53,471 nt of DNA, taken from assembly GCA_049583715.1 (NCBI GenBank), contig JBAUWJ010000066.1:1-53471 (forward strand), given 5' to 3'. The notes beneath the pieces were generated by a model. The model was not told the origin of the DNA, did no database searches, and saw nothing but the letters and a program-made list of their open reading frames with translations. The translations under genes and the position numbers were made by a program. Each line of letters starts with the position of its first letter. The first letter of the stretch is position 1. Positions 1 through 7,958 of this stretch are shown piece by piece. Source of the stretch: JAANXG01 sp049583715. Lineage in GTDB: Bacteria > Pseudomonadota > Gammaproteobacteria > Arenicellales > JAANXG01.

Positions 1-1204
1 GCGCAGCCTCGAGTCCGGCGGGCCCCGCGCCCACGACGACCACCCGCCGTTGCCGCGAGGCGCGCGGGATCACGTGCGGCAAATGACGCTCACGGCCGGT
101 GGCCGGGTTGTGGCTGCACACGGCGTCGCCCGGCTCGTAGAGCCGGTCGATGCAGTAACCCATGCCGACGCAGGGCCTGATCCGGTGCTCCTGTCCAGCC
201 TCGATCTTGCGGGTGATATGGGGGTCCGCCATGTGCGCCCGGGTCATGCCCACCAGGTCCATCGCGCCGCTCGCGATCGCGTGGCGGGCCGTCGCAACGT
301 CGTTGATGCGGGCCGAGTGCAGAACCGGCAGTCCAAGCGCCTCCTTGACGCTTCTCACGAATTCGAGATTCGGCCCCGCGGGCGTACCCATGTTGGGAAT
401 GACTTCGGACAGTCCCTTGTCGGTGTCAATGTGACCTCGGATCACGTTGATGAAATCGATCGTCCCGGTGGCCGTGAGGCGGCGCGCGATCTCGAGGCCC
501 TCCTCGAACGGCAGGCCACCCTCGACGGCCTCGTCCAGGACCATGCGCAGTCCGACGATGTACTCGTCGCCCACCCTGCGCCGTACTTCTTCCAGGACCT
601 CCAGGCTGAAGCGCATGCGGTTCTCCAGGCTCCCGCCGTAGCGATCCGAGCGGTGGTTCATGCGCCTGGCCCAGAAGGAATCGAAGAGGTGGCCGTAGGA
701 CTCTATCTCGACGCCGTCCAGCCCCCCTTCCTGGCAGCGTCGAGCGCCTTCCCCGTAGGACTTGACCGCCCGGGCAATGTCGAAGTCCTCCATGGCCTTG
801 GGAAAGGAACGATGGGCCGGCTCGCGCACGCAGGACGGCCACAGCGTCGGCAGCCAGGGGTCCGCGTACGAGGACGTCCGCCGGCCGAGATGGGTGATCT
901 GGCACATCAACGCGGCACCGTGGGCGTGAACGCGGTCCGCGAGCTGCTGGAAGTAAGGAATGATTTCGTCGCCGCCGATATCCAGGTTGCCGAAAGCCGG
1001 CGCGCAGTCCCGTGCCACCAGCGCGGAGCCCCCGAACATCGTCATTCCCAGGCCGCCCCTGGCCTTCTCCTCATGATAGAGCTGATAGCGCTCCGTCGGC
1101 AGCCCGTTCTCGCTGTAGTGCGGCTCGTGGGAGGCGCTGAAGATGCGGTTCTTCAGGCGCAGGTGCTTGAGGGTAAAGGGCTGCAGCAGGGGATCGTTCT
1201 TCAT
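1..1204 (-). CDS. dgcA: Dimethylglycine dehydrogenase-type FMN oxidoreductase (DgcA/TMADH family), C-terminus cut by window edge
   Basis: Translating leftward from the ATG at 1204 gives 401 residues that stay open to base 1, so the 3' part lies outside the window. The protein begins MKNDPLLQPFTLKHLRLKNR, the opening of an old-yellow-enzyme (TIM-barrel, FMN) domain. Residues 345-363 hold C-x5-C-x11-C (CVGMGYCIDRLY). Trimethylamine dehydrogenase has four cysteines for its 4Fe-4S cluster here; the reduced pattern is more like DgcA-type proteins, as I recall them. A second Rossmann domain starts at VVVVGAGPAGLEAA just before the edge. Known relatives N-demethylate dimethylglycine or similar tertiary amines and pass electrons to ETF. 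The etfBA pair and a betaine methyltransferase gene directly upstream fit that role. The substrate is inferred. Confidence 0.82.
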   Translation of the reverse strand, partial: MKNDPLLQPFTLKHLRLKNRIFSASHEPHYSENGLPTERYQLYHEEKARGGLGMTMFGGSALVARDCAPAFGNLDIGGDEIIPYFQQLADRVHAHGAALMCQITHLGRRTSSYADPWLPTLWPSCVREPAHRSFPKAMEDFDIARAVKSYGEGARRCQEGGLDGVEIESYGHLFDSFWARRMNHRSDRYGGSLENRMRFSLEVLEEVRRRVGDEYIVGLRMVLDEAVEGGLPFEEGLEIARRLTATGTIDFINVIRGHIDTDKGLSEVIPNMGTPAGPNLEFVRSVKEALGLPVLHSARINDVATARHAIASGAMDLVGMTRAHMADPHITRKIEAGQEHRIRPCVGMGYCIDRLYEPGDAVCSHNPATGRERHLPHVIPRASRQRRVVVVGAGPAGLEAA

Positions 1205-1391
1205 TGGCGCAAGTCGGCGTGTAGAGGTGTCGGCAAGAAGCTGAGGAGCCGCAGAGCCTCGACGGCCCGGTATGTCTCGTGGCTGCGGCGCCCCCGCCAC
1301 GCTCCAATCATGAATACACCAAAGCCGCACAGGATGCCAGGGCCGGGCACCGCGGGAAACCCCGCCCGCCCCGGGGCGCGCAATGCTGCTT

Positions 1392-2444
1392 TCAGGCGCT
1401 CTCGCCCCTCGACGCGCGTCGCCGCGATCTGCGGACCGCGCCCTGCTGGGATGGAGCCACGCCCGACACCTGGGCACGCATGCCTTCGGTGACTGCTCCG
1501 AGGCGCCGGACGACGGTGTCTATATCCGGCAGCGGCTCCCTCTCCTGTTCCTCCAGCGCCCGGCGCATCGCGCGGACATGTTCGGCGGTGGTGCCGCAAC
1601 AGCCTCCGATGATCGTTGCTCCGGACGCGTAGGCGAGCCGGGCGTACTCTGCCATCAGCTCGGGGGTTCCGCTGTAGACGATCTTACCACCCACGTACCT
1701 GGGTATACCGCAGTTGGCCTTGGCCACCAGTACCGGCTTATGGGGGCCCTTGTCCCTGGCCTGGTTCATTTGCAGTATGGCGGAAACCACTTCGGCGGCC
1801 CCGATCCCGCAGTTGGTGCCGCAGGCCATGGGGACCGGGCTCAGGGCCGGCTGCATGGCGATGATCTCTTGGGCGGATACACCCATCATGGTGCGGCCGT
1901 TGGTGTCGATGCTGAAACAGGTCACAACCGGCAATCCGGTCTCCGAAGCCCCCTGGACCGCCGCCTGAACCTCCTCCTTCGAGGACATGGTTTCGATCCA
2001 CAGGACGTCCACGCCGCCATCTTTGAGGGCCCGCGCCTGCTCGGCGAAAGCGGCCACCGCCTCGTCAAAGCCGAGAGTTCCGACCGGTCTCAGGATCTCG
2101 CCGGTCGGTCCCATGGACCCCGCGGCCACCACGGTCCGCCCCGATTCGTCGATCACCTTCCTGAGAATCGCCGCAGCCCGCTCGTTGAGCTCCTGGACCC
2201 GGTTCTGCGCCTGGTGCAGGGAGAGACGGTGGCGGGTGCCTCCGAAGGAGTTGGTCAGTACGATGTCCGAGCCTGCATCGACGAACCCCCGGTAGTGGGC
2301 CTCGATGCGGTCGGGGTAATCGATGTTCCACAGCTCCGGCGCGTCGCCGCTTTGAAGGCCCATCTCGAACAGACCGGTCCCCGTGGCGCCGTCCGCCAGC
2401 AGCCAGGGCCGGGTTTCCAGGAGCTCCCGCAGAATGTCAGTCAT
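1392..2444 (-). CDS. Betaine-homocysteine S-methyltransferase-like protein (zinc-dependent)
   Basis: 350 residues from the ATG at 2444 (MTDILRELLE); an upstream in-frame start at 2489 is less likely. It is a homocysteine S-methyltransferase barrel. The zinc ligands are visible as GTNCGIG (Cys212) and GGCCGTT (Cys282, Cys283), with the N-terminal motif LADGATGTGL. Family members move a methyl group from glycine betaine, or another methyl donor, to homocysteine to form methionine. It lies upstream of the dgcA-like gene on the same strand, with a 187-base gap, and downstream of etfBA. In this setting it probably takes the first methyl of betaine for methionine synthesis and yields dimethylglycine for the next enzyme. 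Other donors such as dimethylsulfoniopropionate or S-methylmethionine cannot be excluded. Confidence 0.82.
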   Translation of the reverse strand: MTDILRELLETRPWLLADGATGTGLFEMGLQSGDAPELWNIDYPDRIEAHYRGFVDAGSDIVLTNSFGGTRHRLSLHQAQNRVQELNERAAAILRKVIDESGRTVVAAGSMGPTGEILRPVGTLGFDEAVAAFAEQARALKDGGVDVLWIETMSSKEEVQAAVQGASETGLPVVTCFSIDTNGRTMMGVSAQEIIAMQPALSPVPMACGTNCGIGAAEVVSAILQMNQARDKGPHKPVLVAKANCGIPRYVGGKIVYSGTPELMAEYARLAYASGATIIGGCCGTTAEHVRAMRRALEEQEREPLPDIDTVVRRLGAVTEGMRAQVSGVAPSQQGAVRRSRRRASRGESA

Positions 2445-2660
2445 GGTTGGATCTTCACCGACACGATCAGGCATGTCTTGTATCCGCACTTCGGGTCTAA
2501 ATCAAGCCCCCTTCAAGTGGGGGCGCTTTGCGCCGAAGCAATGCCATGGGTCAGCGATGCTTATGGTAGCTGGTCGGACCGAGCCACATAGCAGGGGATT
2601 GTCGACCCAGCCTGCTCCGTGCCGCATCACCAGGCCCAGGAACCCGAATTGAGAAGGTTT

Positions 2661-2723
2661 GGGTGAGGGGGCTACGTGTTCGAACCACCCTCACCCTGAC
2701 CCTCTCCCCCCAGCGGGAGAGGG
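2661..2723. repeat. Two adjacent GC-rich hairpins of a dispersed intergenic repeat type
   Basis: The arms GGGTGAGGG (2661-2669) and CCCTCACCC (2688-2696) form one hairpin. CCCTCTCCC (2700-2708) and GGGAGAGGG (2715-2723) form a second, with perfect 9-bp stems. This CCCTCACCC...CCCTCTCCC arrangement resembles intergenic repeats common in proteobacteria. It may also end transcription of the leftward etfBA unit. Confidence 0.6.
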
Positions 2724-2793
2724 AACTCTTGCCCCATCTCGGTGCCTCGACTTCCTCCTCCCCCCCGATGTCAACCGAAGGAGCAGCGTTAAG

Positions 2794-2900
2794 GCATGAA
2801 CCGGGAAGGGTCTTTGTCGACCGTCTCGAGGCAGGAGCCGAGAGCGAGCCTGCACGGACGCACTTGCGGCGTGTCGACAAAGACCCTTCCCGGTTCATGC
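2794..2900. repeat. Perfect 28-bp inverted repeat with 51-base spacer
   Basis: Positions 2794-2821 and 2873-2900 are exact reverse complements over 28 bases, with a 51-base spacer between them. The arms contain GGGTCTTTGTCGAC and GTCGACAAAGACCC. The 663-base stretch 2445-3107 between the BHMT-like gene and etfA holds this element, the hairpins to its left and the tandem repeats to its right; I see no convincing gene in it. Confidence 0.85.
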
Positions 2901-2974
2901 GGGGCATTCCAGTTCGATCTCGGCAGGCCCCGGGAGCGCAGCACCATCAAACACTGCCAGTCGGAATGAATTCC

Positions 2975-3090
2975 GACCCACAGGGAAGTGGGGAGTGTCG
3001 GAGATCGTCGGGAACGGGATCCGACCGACCCACTTCGGAAGTGGGGAGTGTCGGAGATCGTCGGGAACGAGAGCCGGCCGACCCACACGG
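2975..3090. repeat. Tandem direct repeat, two 52-53 bp units plus a partial third
   Basis: Unit 1 (2975-3026) and unit 2 (3027-3079) share GACCCA, GAAGTGGGGAGTGTCGGAGA and TCGTCGGGAACG in the same order. A third unit starts at 3080 with GACCCAC and breaks off. A short palindrome, GTCGGAA-TGAA-TTCCGAC, precedes unit 1 at 2960-2977. The array sits just downstream of the etfA stop codon. Confidence 0.8.
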
Positions 3091-3107
3091 GCCGGCGGAA
3101 TCCCGCC

Positions 3108-4040
3108 CTACTTGAGCGCCTTGGTCAGTGCCGGCACGGCTTCGAACAGGTCCGCGACCAGGCCGTAGTCGGCCACCTGGAAGATGGGGGCTTCCTCGTC
3201 GGTGTTGATGGCGGCGATGACCTTGCTGTCCTTCATACCCGCGAGATGCTGGATGGCACCGGAGATACCAATGGCGATGTACAGGTCCGGGGCCACGACC
3301 TTGCCCGTCTGACCCACCTGGTAGTCGTTCGGCACATAGCCGGCGTCCACGGCCGCGCGCGAGGCGCCGACCGCAGCATTCAGGGACGCGGCCAGCTCCT
3401 CGATCATCTGGAAGTTCTCCGAACTGCCGACACCACGGCCACCGGATACCACGATACGGGCGGAAGTCAGCTCCGGGCGATCCGTCTGAGAAAGATTCTG
3501 ATCGACGAAACGCGAACCCGTGCCGGGCGCAGTCGCCTCGATCTTTTCAACGGACGCGCCACCCCCTTGGCGGGCGGCGGCGTCGAACTTCGTGGTCCGC
3601 ACCGTAACGACCTTGATGGCATCCGAGGACTGCACCTTGGCCAGCGCGTTGCCGGCGTATATCGGACGCTCGAAGGTGTCCTCGGAGAAAACCTCGCTGA
3701 TGTCCGAGATCTGGGAAACATCCAGAAGAGCGGCGGCGCGCGGCATGACGTTCTTGCCGTAAGTCGTGGCGGCGGCGACCACGTGGCTGTAGTCCTTCGC
3801 CACGCCGGCGATCAGCGGTGCGACGTTTTCAGGCAGGTGGTGCTCGTACGCGGAGTCGTCCGCCAGCAGGACGCGTTCGACGCCGGGCACCGCGGCGCAG
3901 GCATCCGCAACCGCGCCGCAGCCGGAGCCCGCCACCAGCATTTCCACCGGGCCGCCCATCCGGCCGGCGGCGGTGACGGCGTGCAGTGTCACCTCGAGCA
4001 GCTCGGAGTTATCGTGTTCGGCAAGGACCAGGACCGCCAT
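3108..4040 (-). CDS. etfA: Electron transfer flavoprotein alpha subunit (FAD-binding)
   Basis: 310 residues from the ATG at 4040 (MAVLVLAEHD). The stop of etfB overlaps this start (TGATG), so the two are translationally coupled. A longer in-frame upstream start exists but would run into etfB. The C-terminal FAD-binding part is clear: SGGRGVGSSENF, then PDLYIAIGISGAIQH and AAINTDEEAPIFQVADYGLV. EtfAB takes electrons from flavin dehydrogenases and hands them to ETF:quinone oxidoreductase. Its position beside a DgcA-like flavoprotein parallels the dgcAB-etf genes of Pseudomonas, so dimethylglycine or sarcosine oxidation is the likely source of electrons. Acyl-CoA dehydrogenase (27642-28838) could be a second donor. 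Confidence 0.93.
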   Translation of the reverse strand: MAVLVLAEHDNSELLEVTLHAVTAAGRMGGPVEMLVAGSGCGAVADACAAVPGVERVLLADDSAYEHHLPENVAPLIAGVAKDYSHVVAAATTYGKNVMPRAAALLDVSQISDISEVFSEDTFERPIYAGNALAKVQSSDAIKVVTVRTTKFDAAARQGGGASVEKIEATAPGTGSRFVDQNLSQTDRPELTSARIVVSGGRGVGSSENFQMIEELAASLNAAVGASRAAVDAGYVPNDYQVGQTGKVVAPDLYIAIGISGAIQHLAGMKDSKVIAAINTDEEAPIFQVADYGLVADLFEAVPALTKALK

Positions 4041-4789
4041 CAGATCACCTTCGCTTCGTTTCTCAGTTTGTCCACCAGCTCTTCGACGCTTCCGACCCGC
4101 ACCCCCTCGGCGCGCGGTGGCGGCTCGCTGACATTCAGGATCTTCATGCGCGGCTCGAGATCCAGACCAAGGTCCGCCGCCGCCTTCTTGTCCACCTGCT
4201 TCTTCTTCGCCTTCATGATGTTGGGAAGCGATGCGTGGCGGGGCTCGTTCAGGCGCAGATCCACGGTCACCACGGCCGGCAGATCGAGCTCCACGGTCTC
4301 CAGGCCGCCGTCTATCTCGCGAACCACCTTCACGCCGCTGCCCTCGAAATCGACCTTGGAAGCAAACGTGCCCTGCGGCCAGCCCAGCAGCGCCGCGAGG
4401 CACTGCCCGGTCTGGTTGCAGTCGTCGTCAATGGCCTGCTTGCCGAGCAGCACGAGCTGAACGGACTCCTCGTCGACGATCTGCTTCATGATCTTGGCGA
4501 CGGCGAGCGGCTCCAGGTCCTGGTCGCTCTCGACCAGGACGCCGCGGTCGGCCCCCATGGCCAGCGCCGTGCGGATCGTCTCCTCGGACTTGGCCCGGCC
4601 GATGGATACCGCGATGATCTCCTCGGCGCTGCCCGCTTCCTTCAAGCGCACAGCCTGCTCCACCGCGATCTCGTCGAACGGGTTCATCGACATCTTGGCG
4701 TTGGACAGGTCCACGCCGGAGCCGTCCGGCTTCACGTATGCGCGGACGTAGGGATCCAGGACACGTTTGACACCTACCAGTATCTTCAT
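4040..4789 (-). CDS. etfB: Electron transfer flavoprotein beta subunit
   Basis: 249 residues starting at the ATG at 4789 (MKILVGVKRVLDPY). Typical EtfB features are the NPFDEIAVEQAVRLKE segment, SIGRAKSEETIRTALAMGAD, and the LGKQAIDDDCNQTGQ segment that contributes to AMP binding. The length is normal for the family. It is the first gene of a leftward pair with etfA. The 403-base gap to the divergent mttB-like gene must hold its promoter and includes a 20-bp palindrome at 5050-5069. It forms the ETF heterodimer with EtfA in the cytoplasm. Confidence 0.93.
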   Translation of the reverse strand: MKILVGVKRVLDPYVRAYVKPDGSGVDLSNAKMSMNPFDEIAVEQAVRLKEAGSAEEIIAVSIGRAKSEETIRTALAMGADRGVLVESDQDLEPLAVAKIMKQIVDEESVQLVLLGKQAIDDDCNQTGQCLAALLGWPQGTFASKVDFEGSGVKVVREIDGGLETVELDLPAVVTVDLRLNEPRHASLPNIMKAKKKQVDKKAAADLGLDLEPRMKILNVSEPPPRAEGVRVGSVEELVDKLRNEAKVI

Positions 4790-5192
4790 ACTCGACCTGT
4801 CTTTCGATTGAGTGATCGTATCTGCGAGCGACCTACGGATTTTACCAGACGCCTGCGAGCCGCGCGCCCGCCCCGCTGCACATCACGAGCTTCGAGGTCA
4901 CGCGCCGACCGTGGACGCATTCGATCCGAGGGCTTGCGAAGACGGTACCCTGCCAGGCCCCGGATGGGCACCAGGGCGCCTGAAAGCGCGGCAGTGTAGC
5001 TTGCGCCCGGGAGGCGACCCAATGCGTTTGCGACCGCGTATGATGAATATGCGTCATGGACATGACGCAGGTAAGAAGATAGCGGTCGCGAGTCGCGCTG
5101 CATGAAGAACGGGAATATTCAATGATTCGCGCCGTACCGGGCGAACCTGCAGTTGTCGCGCCCGGCCTTGAGCCGAAGCCGGAAGAGCCGAT
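4790..5192. other. Divergent promoter region between etfBA and the mttB-like gene
   Basis: This 403-base non-coding stretch separates etfB (leftward) from the mttB-like gene (rightward). I find no supported ORF. Its clearest element is the dyad at 5050-5069. A purine-rich GGAAG lies about 8 bases before the mttB-like ATG. I could not assign -35/-10 boxes with confidence. Confidence 0.6.
5050..5069. promoter_or_regulatory. 20-bp palindrome, candidate operator for etfBA / mttB-like
   Basis: TGCGTCATG at 5050-5058 and CATGACGCA at 5061-5069 are perfect 9-base arms separated by GA. The site lies 124 bases before the mttB-like start and 261 bases before the etfB start. That placement suits a dimeric regulator controlling both directions. 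The regulator is unknown. Confidence 0.5.
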
Positions 5193-6752
5193 ATGAGTGA
5201 CACCGCAGCAAGACGAAGACGAGGGGGCGGCCGCGAAGCCCGCCAACGCAGCCGCAGCGAAGCAGCCGCGGTCCGAATCCCGTACATAGTGAGACGGGTA
5301 CCGGTCTACGAGATCCTGGACGACGAGGCCCTGTCCCTCATAGAAGCCAATGCCGATACGATACTCGAGGAGATCGGCATAGAGTTCCGGGACGACAGCG
5401 AGGCCCTGGCATTATGGAAGGAGCACGGCGCGGACGTGCAGGGCGAGCGGGTCCGTTTCCCCAAGGGCATGTGCCGGTCCATCATCCAGGCGTCGGCGCC
5501 CGCCGAGTTCACCCAATACGCCAGGAACCCCGCCAACAACGTCCAGATCGGCGGCAACAACCTGGTTCTCGTGCCTGGCTACGGCCCGCCCTTCATCCGC
5601 AACCTCGACGAAGGCCGCCGCTATGCGAGGCTCGAGGACTTTCAGAACTTCGTGAAACTCGCCTACATGGCCCCGGCCCTGCACCATTCCGGGGGCACGC
5701 TGTGCGAGCCGGTGGATATCCCCGTGCCCAAGCGTCACCTGGACATGGTGTACAGCCACATGCGCTACAGCGACAAGTGCTATATGGGCTCCGTAACGGC
5801 CGCCGAGCGCGCTGCGGACACGATGGAGATGACCCGGATCCTGTTCGGCGATGAGTTCATCGATCCCGGGACCGGCAAGGAGCGAACCTGCGTCGTGAGC
5901 CTCATCAACGCCAACTCGCCGCTCACCTATGACGCGACCATGCTGGGGGCCGCCAAGGTGTACGCGCGTGCCAATCAGGGAACGGTCATCTCACCGTTCA
6001 TCCTTTCCGGCGCCATGTCGCCGGTGACGGTCGCCGGCACCTCCGCCCAGATCCTGGCCGAAGCCATGGCCGGAATGGCGTTCGTGCAGCTCGTGCGGCC
6101 GGGAGCGCCCGTGGTCTTCGGCACCTTCTCGAGCTCCATCTCCATGCAGTCGGGCGCACCCACCTTCGGTACCCCGGAGCCCGCGCTGGTCATCAACGTC
6201 GCCGCAGCCCTGGCCCGGCGCCTCGGGGTCCCCTTCCGCAGCGGCGGCGGACTCACCGCCTCCAAGATCGCCGATGCCCAGGCGGGATACGAGTCGGCTA
6301 ACACGCTCACCAGCGCCGTCGCCGCCGGCGTGAACTTCATGCTGCACACCGCAGGCTGGCTGGAAGGCGGGCTGGCGATGGGCTACGAGAAGTTCATCCT
6401 GGACGCCGACCAGGCCGGGATGATCCAGGCCTTCTGCAACGGCGTGGATCTGTCCGACAACGGCCAGGCACTGGACGCGATCCGTGAAGTGGGTCCCGGT
6501 CAGCACTTCCTCGGCTGCGCCCATACCCAGGCCAACTTCCAGAGCGCCTTCTACCGTTCCAGCACGGCCGATAACAACAGCTTCGAGCAATGGGAGTCCG
6601 AGGGCGGTCTCGACGCCTCCCAGCGGGCGAACAAGCTATACAAGAAATGGCTGGCGGAATACCAGGAACCGGCACTGGACCCGGCCGTGGACGAAGCCCT
6701 CCAGGCCTACATGACGCGGCGAAAGTCGGAGTTGCCCGACAGCGGCGAGTAG
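5193..6752 (+). CDS. Non-pyrrolysine trimethylamine methyltransferase-family protein (MttB/MtgB-like)
   Basis: 519 residues from the ATG at 5193. After a basic N-terminus (MSDTAARRRRGGGREARQRS), the rest reads as an MttB-fold barrel: NNLVLVPGYGPPFIRN, NSPLTYDATMLGAAKVYARA, SMQSGAPTFGTPEPALV and SGGGLTASKIADAQAGYES. The frame has no internal TAG, so pyrrolysine is absent. Pyl-lacking homologues such as MtgB demethylate glycine betaine or other quaternary amines, transferring the methyl to a corrinoid protein, whereas Pyl-containing MttB uses trimethylamine. Neighbours (GbdR-like regulator, ETF, DgcA-like and BHMT-like genes) point to glycine betaine or a similar betaine. The matching corrinoid protein, activase and methyltransferase are about 31-36 kb away at 36509-41630. 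Confidence 0.88.
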   Translation: MSDTAARRRRGGGREARQRSRSEAAAVRIPYIVRRVPVYEILDDEALSLIEANADTILEEIGIEFRDDSEALALWKEHGADVQGERVRFPKGMCRSIIQASAPAEFTQYARNPANNVQIGGNNLVLVPGYGPPFIRNLDEGRRYARLEDFQNFVKLAYMAPALHHSGGTLCEPVDIPVPKRHLDMVYSHMRYSDKCYMGSVTAAERAADTMEMTRILFGDEFIDPGTGKERTCVVSLINANSPLTYDATMLGAAKVYARANQGTVISPFILSGAMSPVTVAGTSAQILAEAMAGMAFVQLVRPGAPVVFGTFSSSISMQSGAPTFGTPEPALVINVAAALARRLGVPFRSGGGLTASKIADAQAGYESANTLTSAVAAGVNFMLHTAGWLEGGLAMGYEKFILDADQAGMIQAFCNGVDLSDNGQALDAIREVGPGQHFLGCAHTQANFQSAFYRSSTADNNSFEQWESEGGLDASQRANKLYKKWLAEYQEPALDPAVDEALQAYMTRRKSELPDSGE

Positions 6753-6780
6753 CCGCCCGCCAGCTATTCCCGTCCCCGAA

Positions 6781-6813
6781 CGGCCCGGTGACCAAGCGTC
6801 CGGGCCGCTTTTC
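6781..6813 (+). terminator. Probable intrinsic terminator after the mttB-like gene
   Basis: CGGCCCGG (6781-6788) pairs with CCGGGCCG (6800-6807) across an 11-base loop, followed by CTTTTC. It starts 29 bases after the mttB-like stop. The T-run is short, so termination may be partial. Confidence 0.6.
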
Positions 6814-6927
6814 AATTGCGCGACCGGGTGTTTAGCCCTATATTTCATAGCTGTTACCTGTTGAAACGGACTCGACAGGGGCGCCCGCGCACCGTTTCGC
6901 GTCGCACAGAGAGGCACGTTCCAATTT

Positions 6928-7905
6928 ATGTCCAGGTCCGCAGAGAATGCCCTGCCAAGGGTCTTCAATTTTCTCGTGGTTCCGAACTTCACCCTGATGG
7001 CCTATACGGCGGCGCTGGAGCCGCTGCGCATGGCCAATAAGCTGTCCGGGCAGGAGCTCTACAAGTGGAACACGGTCTCCCCCAACGGCGCGCATACCAC
7101 CTCCAGCAGCGGCGTCACCATCCCCAGCGACTACACCACCCGCGACGAGCTTCCGAACGGCGCCCTGCTGGTGTGCGGGGGTATGGACGTTCACCTCGCC
7201 AACACCCCGGAATTCCAGGCATGGCTGAAGAAGGCGGCCAAGAAGCACAGCCCCGTCGGGGCCTTGTGCACCGGCAGCTTTCTGTTGGCCGAAGCCCAGC
7301 TCCTCGACGGCTATCGCTGCACCATCCATTGGGAGCATATCGCGACCCTCCGGGAGACCCATCCGAACCTCGTGGTCTCCCAGGAGCTGTTCGAGGTGGA
7401 CCGCGACCGCTACACCTGTGCCGGCGGCGTCGCCGCGATGGACATGATGCTGCACCTGATCCGGCGCGCCCAGGGCGCGGAGCTGTCCGCCGCGATATCC
7501 GAGCAGATGATCTGCGACCGGGTACGCGACAAGAACGACCGACAGCGCATTCCGCTCCGCCACCGGCTGGGGACAGGCCAGCCCAAGCTCCTCGAGGCGG
7601 TTTCACTCATGGAAGCCAATATTGAAGAGCCGATGGCTCTGGATGAGCTGTCCCGGCACATCGGATTGTCCCGGCGCCAGCTCGAGCGCCTGTTCAAGAC
7701 CTACCTCGACTGCGTGCCCACCCGCTACTACCTGCAGCTTCGCCTGGAGCGCGCCCGACAGCTTCTGCTTCAGACCAGCATGCCGGTGGTGGACATCGCA
7801 CTCGCCTGCGGTTTCATCTCCGCGCCCCATTTCAGCAAGTGCTACCGCCTGATTTTCGGCATACCGCCGCGCGAGGACCGCAGGCGGGCCGCCTCGCCGA
7901 ATTAG
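6928..7905 (+). CDS. GlxA-family AraC-type transcriptional regulator (GbdR-like)
   Basis: 325 residues from the ATG at 6928. Residues about 10-175 form a class-I glutamine-amidotransferase-like sensor domain (FNFLVVPNFTLMAYTAALEP, GALCTGSFLLAEAQLLDG, TIHWEH, TCAGGVAAMDMML). Residues about 220-320 form an AraC double helix-turn-helix (LDELSRHIGLSRRQLERLFK and IALACGFISAPHFSKCYRLI). GbdR of Pseudomonas has this layout and activates betaine and dimethylglycine catabolism when it binds those compounds. Its place directly downstream of the mttB-like gene, after a terminator, supports a role as the local betaine-responsive activator. The name is by analogy only. Confidence 0.82.
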   Translation: MSRSAENALPRVFNFLVVPNFTLMAYTAALEPLRMANKLSGQELYKWNTVSPNGAHTTSSSGVTIPSDYTTRDELPNGALLVCGGMDVHLANTPEFQAWLKKAAKKHSPVGALCTGSFLLAEAQLLDGYRCTIHWEHIATLRETHPNLVVSQELFEVDRDRYTCAGGVAAMDMMLHLIRRAQGAELSAAISEQMICDRVRDKNDRQRIPLRHRLGTGQPKLLEAVSLMEANIEEPMALDELSRHIGLSRRQLERLFKTYLDCVPTRYYLQLRLERARQLLLQTSMPVVDIALACGFISAPHFSKCYRLIFGIPPREDRRRAASPN

Positions 7906-7958
7906 CGCCCGCACGATCCCCCAACCGTTCCTATCCCAAACGCCGCGGCGTAGCCGGA

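Noticed and set aside
50..1492. 480-residue rightward ORF antisense to the dgcA-like gene
   Set aside because: It is a shadow of a GC-rich coding region. The leftward frame gives a full OYE/DgcA-type protein with recognisable motifs, while this one has no family signature.
2794..3090. CRISPR array
   Set aside because: The repeats are one inverted pair and two tandem 53-base units without regular spacers, and no cas gene is present.
2988..4460. 490-residue rightward ORF across etfA
   Set aside because: It lies antisense to the clear EtfA and EtfB frames and its start is in tandem repeats.
5193..6752. Pyrrolysine (TAG) codon in the MttB homologue
   Set aside because: The frame is open from ATG to the final TAG at 6750-6752, with no internal stop, and length is normal, so there is no evidence of pyrrolysine use.
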